In this document: one piece after another, positions 8,582 through 18,826 of the stretch | Position numbering within the stretch: position 1 is the stretch's first letter | Layout: each line of letters begins with the position of its first letter | NCBI RefSeq assembly: GCF_011059185.1 | Contig: NZ_JAALFE010000019.1 | Span: 1 to 64,000, forward strand | Length of the DNA stretch: 64,000 bases | Direction: 5' to 3' | Source of the DNA: Paragemmobacter kunshanensis | GTDB lineage: Bacteria > Pseudomonadota > Alphaproteobacteria > Rhodobacterales > Rhodobacteraceae | Notes under the pieces: model-generated | Seen by the model: the letters and a program-made list of their open reading frames with translations, nothing else | What the model was told of the DNA's origin: nothing | Databases searched by the model: none | Program-made: the position numbers and the translations under genes

Positions 8582-9581
8582 AGCGGATCCTCGGGTCAAG
8601 GATGCCGTAAAGGATGTCGGCAATCAGGTTGAACATCACGATCAGCACCGCGAAGATGAAGGTCACGGTCTGCACGGTGGGCAGGTCCGACACGTTGATC
8701 GCCCCGATCAGCGCCGCGCCGATCCCGTTGATCTTGAAGATCTGCTCGGTCACGATGGCCCCGCCGAAAACCGTGGGCAGACCCAGCGCCACCACCGTCA
8801 CCACGGGGATCAGCGAATTGCGCAGCACATGCTTCAGCACCACCTTCTGCTCGCCCATCCCCTTGGCCCGCGCGGTGCGCACGTAATCCTGCCCCAGATT
8901 CTCCAGCACCGAAGACCGGGTATAGCGGCTGATCTCGGCCGCGTTGAACAGCGCCAGCACCGTCACGGGCAGGGCCATCTGCGCCAGCATCTTGGTGAAA
9001 CTGGCCCAGTCCACCACCTCAAGGTTGGTGTCATAGATCGTCGGGAACCAGCCAAGGTTCACCGCGAAGATCAGGATCAGCAGGTTGCCGGTAAAGAAGG
9101 TGGGAACCGAAAAGCCCGCCATGGCAAAGAAGGTGCCGGCCTGATCGAACCAGGAATACTGGCGATAGGCGGAATAGATGCCGATGGGCAGCGCGATCAG
9201 CACCCCGATCAGATAGGCCGTCCCCACCACCGTCAGCGTCTGGGGCAGGCGTTCGCCGATGATCTGGAACACCGGCACCTTGGATTGCCAGCTGATGATC
9301 CGCTGCGCGCCTTGCGCGAAATCCGTGCCCAGAAGGGCGTCGATGCCGTAAAGCGGCTCGATCCAGAAGAACTGCTTCAGCCACAGGAAATAGCGCACCA
9401 TCACCGGCTGATCCGCCCCCATCGCCTCCAGCATCTTCTGGCGCACATCCGGCGGCACGGTCAGCGGCACATCCGAAAGCGGGCTTCCCGGGGCCAGATC
9501 GACCAGCAGAAAGATCACCAGGCTGATCAGCAGCAGGGTCGGTATGGCGGTCAGCAACCGCCGAAGCGTGAATGTCAGCAT
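8574..9581 (-). CDS. dppB: Peptide ABC transporter permease, DppB/OppB type
   Basis: The partner permease, 335 residues. It opens with the hallmark MLTFTLRRLLTAIPTLLLISL signal-anchor helix and the DLAPGSP motif, has further membrane helices from ~105, and has the EAA loop TARAKGMGEQKVVLKHVLRN at ~220. It ends ADILYGILDPRIRYD. A larger periplasmic loop at ~65-105 is present, as in relatives. It follows the binding-protein gene by 84 bases and overlaps dppC. Confidence 0.92.
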   Translation of the reverse strand: MLTFTLRRLLTAIPTLLLISLVIFLLVDLAPGSPLSDVPLTVPPDVRQKMLEAMGADQPVMVRYFLWLKQFFWIEPLYGIDALLGTDFAQGAQRIISWQSKVPVFQIIGERLPQTLTVVGTAYLIGVLIALPIGIYSAYRQYSWFDQAGTFFAMAGFSVPTFFTGNLLILIFAVNLGWFPTIYDTNLEVVDWASFTKMLAQMALPVTVLALFNAAEISRYTRSSVLENLGQDYVRTARAKGMGEQKVVLKHVLRNSLIPVVTVVALGLPTVFGGAIVTEQIFKINGIGAALIGAINVSDLPTVQTVTFIFAVLIVMFNLIADILYGILDPRIRYD

Positions 9582-9665
9582 GGGCGTCCCGAACAGGGGG
9601 TGGCTGGAAACAGGCGGGCGCGCGCGGCTGGCGGATGCCGCCGCGCGCGCCCCTTGTCGTTCAGA

Positions 9666-11369
9666 TCACTTCGCGCGGGTCCAGTCCTGGACGTTCCACA
9701 GCTCGGTATCCCACGAGTTCATCACGAAGCCGTCCAGCGTGTTGGACTTGGCCGAGAAACGGCCGCGATCCACCAGCGGGATGACGACATTGCTGTCCTT
9801 GGTCAGCATGTCGTTCAGCTTCTTCACCAGCTCGCCCCGCGCCTCGATGCCCGAGGTGGTGGACAGCTCCTTCACCAGCGCGTCATAGGCCGGATCGCAG
9901 AAGCGGTTGATGTTCTCGCCCTGCCACTGGTTTTCCGGGCCCGGGATCTTGTCGCAAAGGTATTGCGACATGTAGGGCTCGGCATCAGTGCCGTCGAAGT
10001 TGTTGGCGTACATTTCCACGTCGGCATAGAACTTCTGGAAGGTGTCGGGCGAAGCCGCATCCCCGCCGAAGAAGACCGAGGCGTCGATCGACTTCAGTTC
10101 CACTTCGATGCCGATGGCATTCCACCAGCCCTTGATCAGCGCCTGGAAGTCCTGCCGCACCGCATTGACCGAGGTCTGATAGAGGATCGAGAACTTCTTC
10201 CCGTCCTTGTCCAGGATCCCGTCGCCATCGGTGTCGGTCCAGCCGGCTTCGGCCAGCAGGGCCTTGGCCCCTTCGACATCCTGCGTCAGGCAGCCCGTAT
10301 TGTCCGAGGCCTGATAGGCCGGGGCCGGCACCAGGTTGCAGGTCGGGCGACCCGCGCCGCCATAGCCGATATCCACCAGCGCCTGACGGTCGATCGCCAT
10401 CGACAGCGCCTTGCGCACATTCGGATCGCTGAAGATCGGATGCGGATGCTTGACGGTGGACCGCTCGCCTTCCGGCAGGGCGGGCGAGGGGTCGGTCATG
10501 TTGATCTCGATCCGCTCCACCAGCGTGCCGAAGGCGTTCACAAAGGTGCCCTTGCCGCCCGCTTCCATCTGCTTTTGCTGATCGGGGTTGATCTGGGTGT
10601 TCCAGGCATAGTCGAATTCGCCCGTCTCCATCACCGCCGAGGCCGCCGCCAGCGCGTCGCCGCCGCCCTTGATGGTGACCTTGCCGAAGGCGGGCTTGGC
10701 CGCGTCGCGATAATTCGGGTTCACTTCCAGCGTGACCACGTCATTCACCTTGAAATCGGTGACGATGAAGGGGCCGGTGCCGATGGGCTTGGAGTTCTGC
10801 TCCACGCAGCTTTGCGCGGCAGCACCAAGGCAGGCTTCGAACTGCGCCTTCTGCAGGATCGGCGCGGTGCCGCCGGTGAAGGGCTGATAGGGATAGGGCT
10901 TCGGCCCTTCGAACTTGACGATCACCGTCAGGTCATCGGGCGTCTCGATCGAGGCGATGCCTTCGTATTTCGCGCCCTGCGCACAGCCGCCATCGGGGGC
11001 GGTGCAGTATTCATAGGTGAATTTCACATCGGCGCTGGTCACCGGCGTGCCATCCGACCAGACGAGGCCTTCCTTCAGCTTCCAGGTGATCGAGGTGAGG
11101 TCGGCCGCAACGCCGCCATTCTCCACCGTGGGGATATCCTGCGCGAGACGCGGGAAAAGCTGGCCGTCCTGATCGAAGCCCGCCAGCGGCTCCAGCACCA
11201 GCGACCCGGCCTCGACGTCCTTCGTCCCCGAGGACAGATAGGCATTCAGCGTCGACACGGCCTGGTAATAGAAGATCTTTACCTCGCCGTCGGCGCCCCG
11301 TTCGGCATGGGCCGCAGGCGCCAGCACGAAGGCCGCCGCAGCGCCCAGAAGGGCGGTTCTGAATTTCAT
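9666..11369 (-). CDS. dppA: Peptide ABC transporter substrate-binding protein
   Basis: A periplasmic solute-binding protein of family 5 (SBP_bac_5), 567 residues. A Sec signal peptide ([22 protein letters not shown]) is followed by a mature domain with [20 protein letters not shown], the [19 protein letters not shown] segment and [18 protein letters not shown]. It delivers ligand to DppBC. The ATG at 11369 has AGGAG upstream and overlaps the dppF stop (ATGA). The ligand could be peptides or another compound carried by this broad family; the neighbouring deacylase and amine oxidase genes suggest a nitrogenous substrate, which is inference. Confidence 0.92.
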   Translation of the reverse strand: MKFRTALLGAAAAFVLAPAAHAERGADGEVKIFYYQAVSTLNAYLSSGTKDVEAGSLVLEPLAGFDQDGQLFPRLAQDIPTVENGGVAADLTSITWKLKEGLVWSDGTPVTSADVKFTYEYCTAPDGGCAQGAKYEGIASIETPDDLTVIVKFEGPKPYPYQPFTGGTAPILQKAQFEACLGAAAQSCVEQNSKPIGTGPFIVTDFKVNDVVTLEVNPNYRDAAKPAFGKVTIKGGGDALAAASAVMETGEFDYAWNTQINPDQQKQMEAGGKGTFVNAFGTLVERIEINMTDPSPALPEGERSTVKHPHPIFSDPNVRKALSMAIDRQALVDIGYGGAGRPTCNLVPAPAYQASDNTGCLTQDVEGAKALLAEAGWTDTDGDGILDKDGKKFSILYQTSVNAVRQDFQALIKGWWNAIGIEVELKSIDASVFFGGDAASPDTFQKFYADVEMYANNFDGTDAEPYMSQYLCDKIPGPENQWQGENINRFCDPAYDALVKELSTTSGIEARGELVKKLNDMLTKDSNVVIPLVDRGRFSAKSNTLDGFVMNSWDTELWNVQDWTRAK

Positions 11370-12439
11370 TTCACTTCTCCTTGTTGGTTGTGCTCGCGCA
11401 CCTCGGCACCGGGGGATGCATGCCCCCCGGCTGTATCCATCGCCATCAGGTGGCAGGCGACAAAACGCCCGGGTTCCACCTCGGCCAGTTCCGGTTCGAC
11501 ATCGCGGCAGACCGCCATCACCTGCGGGCAGCGCGTGCAGAAATTGCATCCCTTGGGCGGATTGGCGGGCGACGGCACGTCGCCTTTCAGGATGATCCGC
11601 TGCCGCGTCGCCTCCAGCGTGGGGTCGGCCTCGGGCACGGCGGACAGCAGCGCCCTGGCATAGGGATGCAGGGGGCGGGCATAAAGCGCCTCGCGCGGGG
11701 AAAGTTCGGCGATCTGGCCCAGATACATCACCGCCACCCGGTCGGCGATATGGCGCACCATGGACAGGTCATGGCTGATGAAAAGATAGGTCAGCCCCAG
11801 CCTGTCCTGCAGATCCTCCAGCAGGTTCACAACCTGCGCCTGGATGGATACGTCCAGCGCCGCGATGGGTTCGTCGCAGACGATGAAGCGCGGGTTCAGC
11901 GCCAGCGCGCGGGCAATCCCGATCCGCTGCCGCTGCCCGCCGGAAAATTCATGCGGATAGCGGTTGGCAAAGCGGCGGTTCAGGCCCACCTGATCCATCA
12001 GTTCATAGACCCGCGCGGTCTTCTTGTCCTCGTCCCAGTCGGTATGTTCGTCCAGCGGCTCGCCGATGATCGCGGCCACCGTCATGCGGGGGTTCAGGCT
12101 CGCCTGCGGGTCCTGGAACACCATCTGCATCATGGGCCGCTTCCTGCGCAGCGCATCGGGCGGCAGGCTGGCGATATCCTCGCCCCCGATCACCACCTGA
12201 CCGGCGGTCGGTTCATAAAGCCGCAGCAGGGCACGCCCCACCGTGGATTTGCCACAGCCGGATTCGCCCACAAGTCCAAGGGTTTCCCCCTCGAGGATGT
12301 CGAACGACACGCCATCCACCGCCTTCACCGCCCCCACCTTGCGGCGCAGGATGCCCGCGTAGATGGGGAAGTGCATCTTCAATCCCCGCACGCTGACCAG
12401 CGGCTTGCGCAGGGCGCCGGGTGATCCGCCATCAGCCAT
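11366..12439 (-). CDS. dppF: Peptide ABC transporter ATP-binding protein, DppF/OppF type
   Basis: A 357-residue nucleotide-binding subunit. Walker A is [19 protein letters not shown], the Q-loop [16 protein letters not shown], the signature [16 protein letters not shown], Walker [15 protein letters not shown] and the switch histidine [10 protein letters not shown]. The C-terminal oligopeptide/dipeptide extension carries a cysteine cluster ([14 protein letters not shown]) that may bind an Fe-S cluster in this family. The ATG at 12439 overlaps the dppD stop by eight bases, and the stop overlaps dppA. Longer in-frame starts would run into dppD. Confidence 0.92.
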   Translation of the reverse strand: MADGGSPGALRKPLVSVRGLKMHFPIYAGILRRKVGAVKAVDGVSFDILEGETLGLVGESGCGKSTVGRALLRLYEPTAGQVVIGGEDIASLPPDALRRKRPMMQMVFQDPQASLNPRMTVAAIIGEPLDEHTDWDEDKKTARVYELMDQVGLNRRFANRYPHEFSGGQRQRIGIARALALNPRFIVCDEPIAALDVSIQAQVVNLLEDLQDRLGLTYLFISHDLSMVRHIADRVAVMYLGQIAELSPREALYARPLHPYARALLSAVPEADPTLEATRQRIILKGDVPSPANPPKGCNFCTRCPQVMAVCRDVEPELAEVEPGRFVACHLMAMDTAGGHASPGAEVREHNQQGEVK

Positions 12440-13442
12440 GGCGCACCTCCGGGCTCCAGTGGCAGGCCACGTCATGGCCCTGACCGACGGGCAGGCCGTC
12501 GATGGCCCGCCGCTGCGGATTCTCCGCCTCGCAGCGATCATGGGCATGGGCGCAGCGCGCCCGGAACGGGCAGGCCACCGGCGCGCCCGACAGGATCGGC
12601 GGCTGGCCCTGAATCACCTCCAGCCGCGCCGCGCGTTCCCCCGTCAACGAGGGCACGGTCTTCAACAGCGCCCGCGTATAGGGATGCTGCGGATTGGCGA
12701 ACAACTCCCGCACCGGGGCCTGTTCCACCACCTGCCCGCCATACATCACCATCACCCGGTCCGCGATGCCCGCGATCACCCCAAGGTCATGGGTGATCCA
12801 GACAATCGCCATGCCCAGCTTCTGGCGCAACTCCTTCACCAGCTCGATGATCTGCGCCTGGATCGTCACATCCAGCGCCGTGGTCGGCTCATCCGCGATC
12901 AGCACATCCGGGTCGCAGGCCAGCGCGATGGCGATCATCACCCGCTGGCGCATGCCGCCCGAAAACTGGTGCGGATAGCTTTTCAGCCGCTTCCGCGCAT
13001 CCGGAATGCCCACCAGCGCCAGCAGTTCCGCCGCGCGATCCTCGGCCTGGCGCTTCGTCATCCCCATATGCTTGATCAGCGGCTCCATGATCTGGTTGCC
13101 CACCGAAAAGACCGGGTTCAGGCTGGTCATCGGGTCCTGGAACACGAAGCCCACCTTCGCGCCCCGCACCGCCTGCAACTCACGCGGCGCCAGCTTCAGC
13201 AGGTCCCGCCCGCCCAGCAGCACCTCGCCCCCCCGCACCTCGGCCGGGGGCGAAGGCAAAAGCCCGATCAGCGACATCATGGTGACGGACTTGCCCGATC
13301 CGCTTTCCCCCACCACGCCCAGCATCTCGCCGGGGCGCAGGTGGAAACTGACGGAGTTCACGGCATGTATCTCGCCGCCACGCGTCTTGAAAACGGTCTT
13401 GAGACCCCGCACATCGAGGACAGGTTCCGCCCCATCGGGCAT
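12432..13442 (-). CDS. dppD: Peptide ABC transporter ATP-binding protein, DppD/OppD type
   Basis: The first gene of the operon and the second ATPase, 336 residues: Walker [21 protein letters not shown]-loop [16 protein letters not shown], signature [16 protein letters not shown], Walker [16 protein letters not shown]-loop ITHDLGV. The C-terminal extension has [14 protein letters not shown]. The ATG at 13442 is preferred over the GTG at 13463 because a G-rich stretch (GGGGGGTC) lies at ribosome-site distance only for the ATG. An ATPase-first order (D-F-A-B-C) is less common than binding protein first. Confidence 0.9.
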   Translation of the reverse strand: MPDGAEPVLDVRGLKTVFKTRGGEIHAVNSVSFHLRPGEMLGVVGESGSGKSVTMMSLIGLLPSPPAEVRGGEVLLGGRDLLKLAPRELQAVRGAKVGFVFQDPMTSLNPVFSVGNQIMEPLIKHMGMTKRQAEDRAAELLALVGIPDARKRLKSYPHQFSGGMRQRVMIAIALACDPDVLIADEPTTALDVTIQAQIIELVKELRQKLGMAIVWITHDLGVIAGIADRVMVMYGGQVVEQAPVRELFANPQHPYTRALLKTVPSLTGERAARLEVIQGQPPILSGAPVACPFRARCAHAHDRCEAENPQRRAIDGLPVGQGHDVACHWSPEVRHG

Positions 13443-13605
13443 ATGCAGACCCCCCAAGGTCACTGATTTTTGTTGTTATTCCGAAAGGGCGCGGGCGCCT
13501 CTCCGGGCCGTGTTGGGGCGAGTGTTAGAGATTTTTCGCCTTGTCGCAAGCCGCTTGTGCAGCCTGACCTTGCGTCACATCCGCGGGCCTTGACCGCCCG
13601 GCGGC

Positions 13606-13626
13606 TTGCCGCCACCTTGGCGGCAA
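13606..13626 (+). promoter_or_regulatory. Hairpin just before the argE ribosome site
   Basis: TTGCCGCCA (13606-13614) pairs perfectly with TGGCGGCAA (13618-13626) around CCT. The AAAGGGG ribosome site starts right after the stem, 10-15 bases before the start at 13645. No T run follows, so it is not a terminator. It might shape mRNA stability or be an operator; neither is shown. Confidence 0.45.
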
Positions 13627-13644
13627 CAAAGGGGAATGCACCGA

Positions 13645-14814
13645 ATGCCCGCCGCCGTCACGCTGTCGCCGCGCCAGATCCTTGATCGACTGGTAAAATT
13701 CCCCACCGTCAGCCGCGACACCAACCTTCCCCTGATCGACTGGGTCGAGGACTACCTCGCCTCCCACGGCATCACGGCGCATCGCCACTGGCACGAAGAT
13801 GGCACCAAGGCCGCGCTTTTCGCCCATGTCGGGCCGTGGGAAGAGGGGGCGGTCGTCCTGTCGGGCCATACCGATGTCGTCCCGGTCGAAGGGCAGGACT
13901 GGACCTCGGATCCCTGGACGGTGACGGAACGCGACGGCCGCCTCTATGGCCGCGGCACCTGCGACATGAAGGGATTCGACGCCCTCGCCCTCTGGGCGCT
14001 GGTCGAGGCGCATCAGCGCGGGGTGAAACGCCCGCTCCAGATCGCATTGAGCTATGACGAAGAGGTGGGCTGCACCGGCGCCCCGCCCATGATCGCCGCC
14101 ATGCAGGGGGTGGTTCCGAAAGGGGCCGCCGCCATCATCGGCGAACCCTCCCTGATGAAGGTCATCAACGGCCACAAGGGCGGCACGGGGTTCCACGTCC
14201 ATGTGAAAGGGTTCGAGGTGCATTCCTCGCTGCTGCCCTATGGCGTGTCGGCCATCATGGAAGGCGCGCGGTTGATCCAATGGGCCAATGACCGCAATGC
14301 ATGGATCCAGGGCCAGCCCCGCAGCGCCCAGGCGCTGCCCTTCGATCCGCCCTTCACCACGCTGCATGTCGGCATGATCCAGGGCGGCACGGCGCATAAC
14401 ATCACCGCCGCCGATTGCCGCTTTGCCCTCGAAATGCGGGTCGTGCCGGGGGAAGAGGTGGAAACCCACGCCCAGGCCTTCATCGCCGAGGCCGCGCGCA
14501 TCGACGCCGCGATGAAACAGATCCGCCCCGAGGCGGGCATCCATCTTGACCGTTTCTTCGGCGTCCCCGCCCTGCAACCCGAACAGGACGGCGCGGCCGA
14601 GGCGATCTGCCGCCGCCTGACCGGCGACAATGCCACGGGCGTCGTCTCCTATGGCACCGAAGCGGGGCAGTTCCAGGAGGCGGGCTATTCCGCCGCCATC
14701 TGCGGCCCCGGCGACATCGCCCAGGCGCATCAGCCCGATGAATGGCTGTCGCTTGCCGAATTCGAGGCGGGCCACCGCTTCATGCAACGCCTGCTGGACG
14801 AGCTTTCCCGATGA
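13645..14814 (+). CDS. argE: Acetylornithine deacetylase (ArgE/M20 family)
   Basis: A zinc-type M20 deacylase of 389 residues that would remove the acetyl group from N-acetylornithine or a related N-acyl amino acid. Metal-site motifs are visible: SGHTDVVPVEGQDW (His and Asp ligands, ~72), GRGTCDMKGFDA (~104), and YDEEVGCTGAPPM (catalytic Glu, ~138). The dimerisation domain follows from ~180, and the last His ligand is probably in the C-terminal IAQAHQPDEWLSLAEF. The ATG at 13645 lies at good distance from GGGG; an ATG nine bases upstream is too close. It diverges from the peptide importer and overlaps the next gene (ATGA). Confidence 0.85.
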   Translation: MPAAVTLSPRQILDRLVKFPTVSRDTNLPLIDWVEDYLASHGITAHRHWHEDGTKAALFAHVGPWEEGAVVLSGHTDVVPVEGQDWTSDPWTVTERDGRLYGRGTCDMKGFDALALWALVEAHQRGVKRPLQIALSYDEEVGCTGAPPMIAAMQGVVPKGAAAIIGEPSLMKVINGHKGGTGFHVHVKGFEVHSSLLPYGVSAIMEGARLIQWANDRNAWIQGQPRSAQALPFDPPFTTLHVGMIQGGTAHNITAADCRFALEMRVVPGEEVETHAQAFIAEAARIDAAMKQIRPEAGIHLDRFFGVPALQPEQDGAAEAICRRLTGDNATGVVSYGTEAGQFQEAGYSAAICGPGDIAQAHQPDEWLSLAEFEAGHRFMQRLLDELSR

Positions 14815-16157
14815 TGCGCTTCCCCATCTCCGACGCCTCCCCCATCCGCTTTCCCGGCCCACCCCCCGCCGCCTGCGATGTTGTCGTGCTGGGCGGCGGC
14901 GTCATCGGGGTGATGACGGCCTGGTTCCTGGCCGAAAAGGGCCTCAAGGTCACGCTCTGCGAAAAGGGCCGCATCGCGGGCGAACAATCCAGCCGCAACT
15001 GGGGCTGGATCCGCCAGCAGGGCCGCGACATGGGCGAACTCCCCATCATGATGGAAAGCCTGCGTATCTGGAAATCGCTGGCGCAGGAAATGGGCGAAGG
15101 CCTGGGCTTCCGGCAGGAAGGTGTCCTCTACCTCGCCAAGACCGAGGCCGAGGTGGAAAGGTTCGAAGCCTGGCTGGACGAGGCCCGTCCGCATGGCGTG
15201 GATACCCACATGATGGGATCGGGCGCGGTAACAGAGCGGCTGAAGGGCAGCGCCAAGCCCTGGGTCGCGGGGCTGCATACGCCCTCTGACGCCCGGGCCG
15301 AGCCGTGGCAGGCCGTGCCCCTTCTGGTGGAAGGGGCCATCGCGCGCGGCGCGGTGGTGGTGGAGAATTGCGCCATCCGCCGGCTGGATGTGCAGGCGGG
15401 CCGCGTGGCGGGGGTCTTCACGGAAGCAGGCCGCATCGCCTGCGATCAGGTCGTGGTGGCGGGGGGGGCCTGGTCGGCGCTGTTCCTGCGGGCGCATGGG
15501 GTGCATATCCCGCAACTGGCGGTGCTGGCCTCGGTCGCCGCGACCGAACCCATGGCCGAGATCTTTCCCGGCAATGCCTGCGACGACGATTTCGCCTTCC
15601 GCCGCCGCCAGGATGGCGGCTATTCCATCGCGCCGGGATCGGGGCATGATTTCTTTGTCGGCCCCGACGCCTTTCGCGATTTCTTCACCTATCTGCCGGT
15701 GCTGAAGAAGGATTTTCGCTCCACCGGCTTTCGCCCCATGGCCCCTGCGGGCTTTCCCGATGCCTGGGGCACCAGGCGGCGCTGGGGCGGGGACGAGGTT
15801 TCGCCCTTCGAAGGCATCCGCGTGCTGAACCCGGCCCCGAACATGGACCGGATCGCCCGCGTGCAGGCCGCCTTTGCCGAGGCCTTCCCCGGCATGGGCC
15901 GCCCCCGCCTGCGCGCGGCCTGGGGGGGCATGATCGACACCATGCCCGATGTCGTGCCCGTGGTGGACCGGGTGGCGGCCCTGCCGGGCCTGACCATCGC
16001 CACGGGGATGAGCGGCCACGGCTTCGGCATCGGCCCCGGCATGGGCCGCGTGGTGGCCGATCTGGTGGCGGGGGGCGATCCGGGCCATGACCTGACCCGC
16101 TTCCGCCTGTCACGCTTTACCGACGGGTCGCGGCTCATCCCCGGCCCCTCGCTGTAA
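14811..16157 (+). CDS. FAD-dependent amine/D-amino acid oxidoreductase (DAO family)
   Basis: A 448-residue flavoprotein of the glycine/D-amino acid oxidase family (PF01266). The dinucleotide-binding motif VVVLGGGVIGVMTAWFLAEKG lies at ~23, followed by EKGRIAGEQSSRNWGWIRQQ, a close match to the FAD-contacting segment of this family. The C-terminus has the usual IATGMSGHGFGIGPGMGRVVADL. The substrate is unknown; relatives oxidise sarcosine, D-amino acids or opine-like amines. The start ATGATG overlaps the argE stop, so the two are co-translated and probably act in one pathway on an amino-acid-like substrate. No Cys for covalent flavin was identified. Confidence 0.85.
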   Translation: MMRFPISDASPIRFPGPPPAACDVVVLGGGVIGVMTAWFLAEKGLKVTLCEKGRIAGEQSSRNWGWIRQQGRDMGELPIMMESLRIWKSLAQEMGEGLGFRQEGVLYLAKTEAEVERFEAWLDEARPHGVDTHMMGSGAVTERLKGSAKPWVAGLHTPSDARAEPWQAVPLLVEGAIARGAVVVENCAIRRLDVQAGRVAGVFTEAGRIACDQVVVAGGAWSALFLRAHGVHIPQLAVLASVAATEPMAEIFPGNACDDDFAFRRRQDGGYSIAPGSGHDFFVGPDAFRDFFTYLPVLKKDFRSTGFRPMAPAGFPDAWGTRRRWGGDEVSPFEGIRVLNPAPNMDRIARVQAAFAEAFPGMGRPRLRAAWGGMIDTMPDVVPVVDRVAALPGLTIATGMSGHGFGIGPGMGRVVADLVAGGDPGHDLTRFRLSRFTDGSRLIPGPSL

Positions 16158-16239
16158 TCATGCGGAGCGCGCCCCCCAAGGGGCCGCGCAAGCCTTTTGT
16201 CTCGCCTCCCGCGCGTGCCGCGCGTCCGGCTCGGCTGAT

Positions 16240-16285
16240 GGGGGCGCCGCCCCCAAACCCCCGGGGTGTTTTTGCCAGGATGAAG
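16240..16285 (+). repeat. GC hairpin plus GTGTTTTTG...GATGAAG 3' element, copy 1
   Basis: A GC hairpin (GGGGGCGCCGCCCCC) is followed by AAACCCCCGGGG, TGTTTTTG and CCAGGATGAAG. A near-identical arrangement is on the minus strand at 23017-23070. Elements of this type recur after genes in Rhodobacterales genomes, from general knowledge. It lies about 80 bases downstream of the oxidoreductase on the same strand and probably acts as its terminator. Confidence 0.6.
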
Positions 16286-16351
16286 GGGGCAGAGCTTTAC
16301 AGGGCAGGTGGGGCAGGCTAGGCCGCGCCTCCCCGGTCAGGAGCAGTGGAT

Positions 16352-17605
16352 ATGGGCGCGGTCTTTGCAGGCTTGGATTTCGGCACCTCGAATTCCACCG
16401 TCGGTCTGGCGGATGCGGGCGGCGCGCGGCTGATCGCGCTGGAAGGGGATCAGGTGACGCTGCCCTCGGCCGTGTTCTTCCATGCCGATGGGGAGGCGCC
16501 CGATTTCGGCCGCGCCGCGCTTTCGGCCTATCTGGAAGGGGATGAGGGCCGCCTGATGCGCGGGCTGAAATCGACGCTGGGATCGGGGCTGATCCAGGAG
16601 CGCACGGCGGTGGGCAATCGCGCCGTCAGCTTCCGCGACATCCTGCAGCGCTTCATCGCCCATCTGCGCCAGCGGCTGGATGCCGTCCAGCCCGGATTGA
16701 CCCAGGTCGTGCTCGGCCGCCCGGTGCATTTCGTCGATGACGATCCGGCCGGGGATGCCGCCGCGCAGGCCGTGCTGGAAGAGATCGCGCGTCACTGCGG
16801 CTTTCGCGATGTGGAGTTCCAGTTCGAACCCGTCGCCGCGGCGCTGGATTACGAACAGCGGCTGGAGCGGGAAGAGATCGTGCTGGTCTTCGATATCGGC
16901 GGCGGGACATCCGACCTGTCGGTTCTGCGGCTGTCGCCCCTGCGGGCGCGGCTGGCCGAGCGTGCGGGCGATATCCTGGCCAATGACGGCATCCGCGTCG
17001 GCGGCACGGATTTCGACCGCCTGCTCTCGCTGGCCGAGGTGATGCCGCATCTGGGCTATCTCTCCCCGACCCGGGGCGGGGCAGGGACCATGCCGCGCCA
17101 TTACTGGCAGGACCTGGCGACCTGGCACCGGATCAACAGCCTTTACAGCCAGCGGGTGATGGCCGATCTCAAGGCACTGACGCATGAGGCGGACCATCCC
17201 GAACGGATCGCCCGGATGATCCGCGTGGTCGAAGGGCGCCATGGCCATGCCCTGGCGATGGAGGTGGAGCGTGCCAAGATCGCCCTGTCCGGCGAGGAGG
17301 CCACGCGCCTCGCCCTTTCCGCGCTGACGGGCGGGCCCAACCCGATGGCCCGGCGCGACCGTTTCGAAGAGGCCGTCGCCGCCCCCGTCGCCCGCATCGG
17401 CGCGCTGATCGGCAGCACCATCGCCGCGGCGGGGCTGGGGCCGGATCGCATCGCCACCGTCTTCCTTACCGGCGGCTCGTCGCAACTGCCGCTCTTGCGC
17501 GCCACTGTGGCCGCCGCCCTGCCGCAGGCGCGGCTTGCCACGGGCGACATGCTGGGATCGGTCGGCACCGGCCTTGCGCTGGATGCCCGCCGCCGCTTCG
17601 GCTGA
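16352..17605 (+). CDS. Hsp70-family protein, YegD-like
   Basis: A short Hsp70-like ATPase of 417 residues, similar in plan to E. coli YegD: essentially the actin-fold nucleotide domain without a classic substrate-binding domain. Phosphate-1 loop AGLDFGTSNSTVGLADAGG is at ~5, phosphate-2 VFDIGGGTSDLSVLRL at ~178, and the adenosine loop VFLTGGSSQLPLL at ~372. Its partner and client are not known. The ATG at 16352 sits eight bases after CAGGAG; the GTG at 16346 is too close. It stands alone, with the amidohydrolase gene 54 bases downstream. Confidence 0.85.
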   Translation: MGAVFAGLDFGTSNSTVGLADAGGARLIALEGDQVTLPSAVFFHADGEAPDFGRAALSAYLEGDEGRLMRGLKSTLGSGLIQERTAVGNRAVSFRDILQRFIAHLRQRLDAVQPGLTQVVLGRPVHFVDDDPAGDAAAQAVLEEIARHCGFRDVEFQFEPVAAALDYEQRLEREEIVLVFDIGGGTSDLSVLRLSPLRARLAERAGDILANDGIRVGGTDFDRLLSLAEVMPHLGYLSPTRGGAGTMPRHYWQDLATWHRINSLYSQRVMADLKALTHEADHPERIARMIRVVEGRHGHALAMEVERAKIALSGEEATRLALSALTGGPNPMARRDRFEEAVAAPVARIGALIGSTIAAAGLGPDRIATVFLTGGSSQLPLLRATVAAALPQARLATGDMLGSVGTGLALDARRRFG

Positions 17606-17659
17606 TCCTGCTTGCGCCCGGGCGGGGCTGCGCTACCCTTGCGCGAAAGGAGAACGCCC

Positions 17660-18826
17660 ATGCCCGTCAAGAACCGCTTCGCCGAATTGCTGCCCGAGAT
17701 CACCGCCTGGCGGCGCGATTTCCACGAACATCCCGAACTGCTGTTCGACGTCCACCGCACCGCGGCCAAGGTGGCCGATCTCTTGCGCCAGTTCGGCTGT
17801 GACGAGGTGGTCGAAGGCATCGGTCGCACCGGCGTCGTGGGCGTGATCAAGGGCAAGACCAATACGGTGGGCCGCGTCGTGGGCCTGCGCGCCGATATGG
17901 ATGCGCTGCCGATCATCGAACAGACGGGCGTCCCCTATGCCTCCAAGACCCCCGGCAAGATGCATGCCTGCGGCCATGACGGCCATACCGCCATGCTGCT
18001 GGGCGCGGCCAAATACCTGGCCGAAACCCGCAATTTCGACGGCACCACCATCGTCATCTTCCAGCCCGCCGAAGAAGGCGGCGGTGGCGGGCGCGAGATG
18101 GTGGCCGATGGCATGATGGATCGCTGGGGGATCCAGGAGGTTTACGGCATGCACAACATGCCGGGCATCCCCGTGGGCCATTTCGCGATCAGGAAGGGCG
18201 CGCTGATGGCCGCCGCCGACCAGTTCGAGATCACCGTGACAGGCAAGGGCGGCCATGCCGCCAAACCGCATGACTGCGTGGATACCACCGTGGTCGCGGC
18301 CCATATCGTCGTGGCGCTGCAAACCATCGCGTCGCGCAACGTGGACCCGCTGAAACAGGTCGTCGTGTCGGTCTGCACCGTGGAAACGGATTCGACCGCC
18401 CATAACGTCATCCCGCAGGTGGTGAAGATGAAGGGCACGGTCCGCACCATGGATCACAAGGTGCAGGATTTCGTCGAAACCCGCATCGCGGAAATCGTTT
18501 CCGGCACGGCGCTGGCTCTGGGCGCGACCGCCACGGTCAACTATGCCCGCGGCTATCCGGTCACCATCAATGCCGATGAGAACACCGATTACGCGGTCGA
18601 GGTGGCGCGTCAGGTCTCGGGCCAGGTCGATCCCGACACCGCCCCCCTGATGGGGGCCGAGGATTTCAGCTTCATGCTGAACGAACGCCCCGGCGCCTAT
18701 ATCTTCGTGGGCAATGGCGACACGGCGATGGTCCACCATCCGGCCTACAATTTCGACGACAACGTCATCCCCTTCGGCGCAAGCTGGTATGCCGGGATGG
18801 TGGAAAGCCGGATGCCCGCCGCATGA
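17660..18826 (+). CDS. M20 amidohydrolase (hippurate hydrolase-like)
   Basis: A cytosolic metal-dependent amidohydrolase of the M20D/HipO-IAA-amino-acid hydrolase group, 388 residues, which would cleave N-acyl amino acids. It opens AWRRDFHEHPELLFDVHRTA and carries the binuclear metal motifs RADMDALPI, MHACGHDGHTAMLLGAAKYL and FQPAEEGGGGGREMV (catalytic Glu). The dimerisation domain has the family's GKGGHAAKPHDCVDT and VSVCTVETDSTAHNVIP. The C-terminal LMGAEDFSFML also fits. AAAGGAG supports the ATG at 17660. The next gene overlaps by four bases. The acyl substrate cannot be assigned. Confidence 0.88.
   Translation: MPVKNRFAELLPEITAWRRDFHEHPELLFDVHRTAAKVADLLRQFGCDEVVEGIGRTGVVGVIKGKTNTVGRVVGLRADMDALPIIEQTGVPYASKTPGKMHACGHDGHTAMLLGAAKYLAETRNFDGTTIVIFQPAEEGGGGGREMVADGMMDRWGIQEVYGMHNMPGIPVGHFAIRKGALMAAADQFEITVTGKGGHAAKPHDCVDTTVVAAHIVVALQTIASRNVDPLKQVVVSVCTVETDSTAHNVIPQVVKMKGTVRTMDHKVQDFVETRIAEIVSGTALALGATATVNYARGYPVTINADENTDYAVEVARQVSGQVDPDTAPLMGAEDFSFMLNERPGAYIFVGNGDTAMVHHPAYNFDDNVIPFGASWYAGMVESRMPAA

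Noticed and set aside
8379-11663. A very long plus-strand open frame opposite the importer genes
   Set aside because: It is His/Arg/Gln-rich without domains and mirrors the codons of the dppABC genes on the other strand, a usual effect of high GC.
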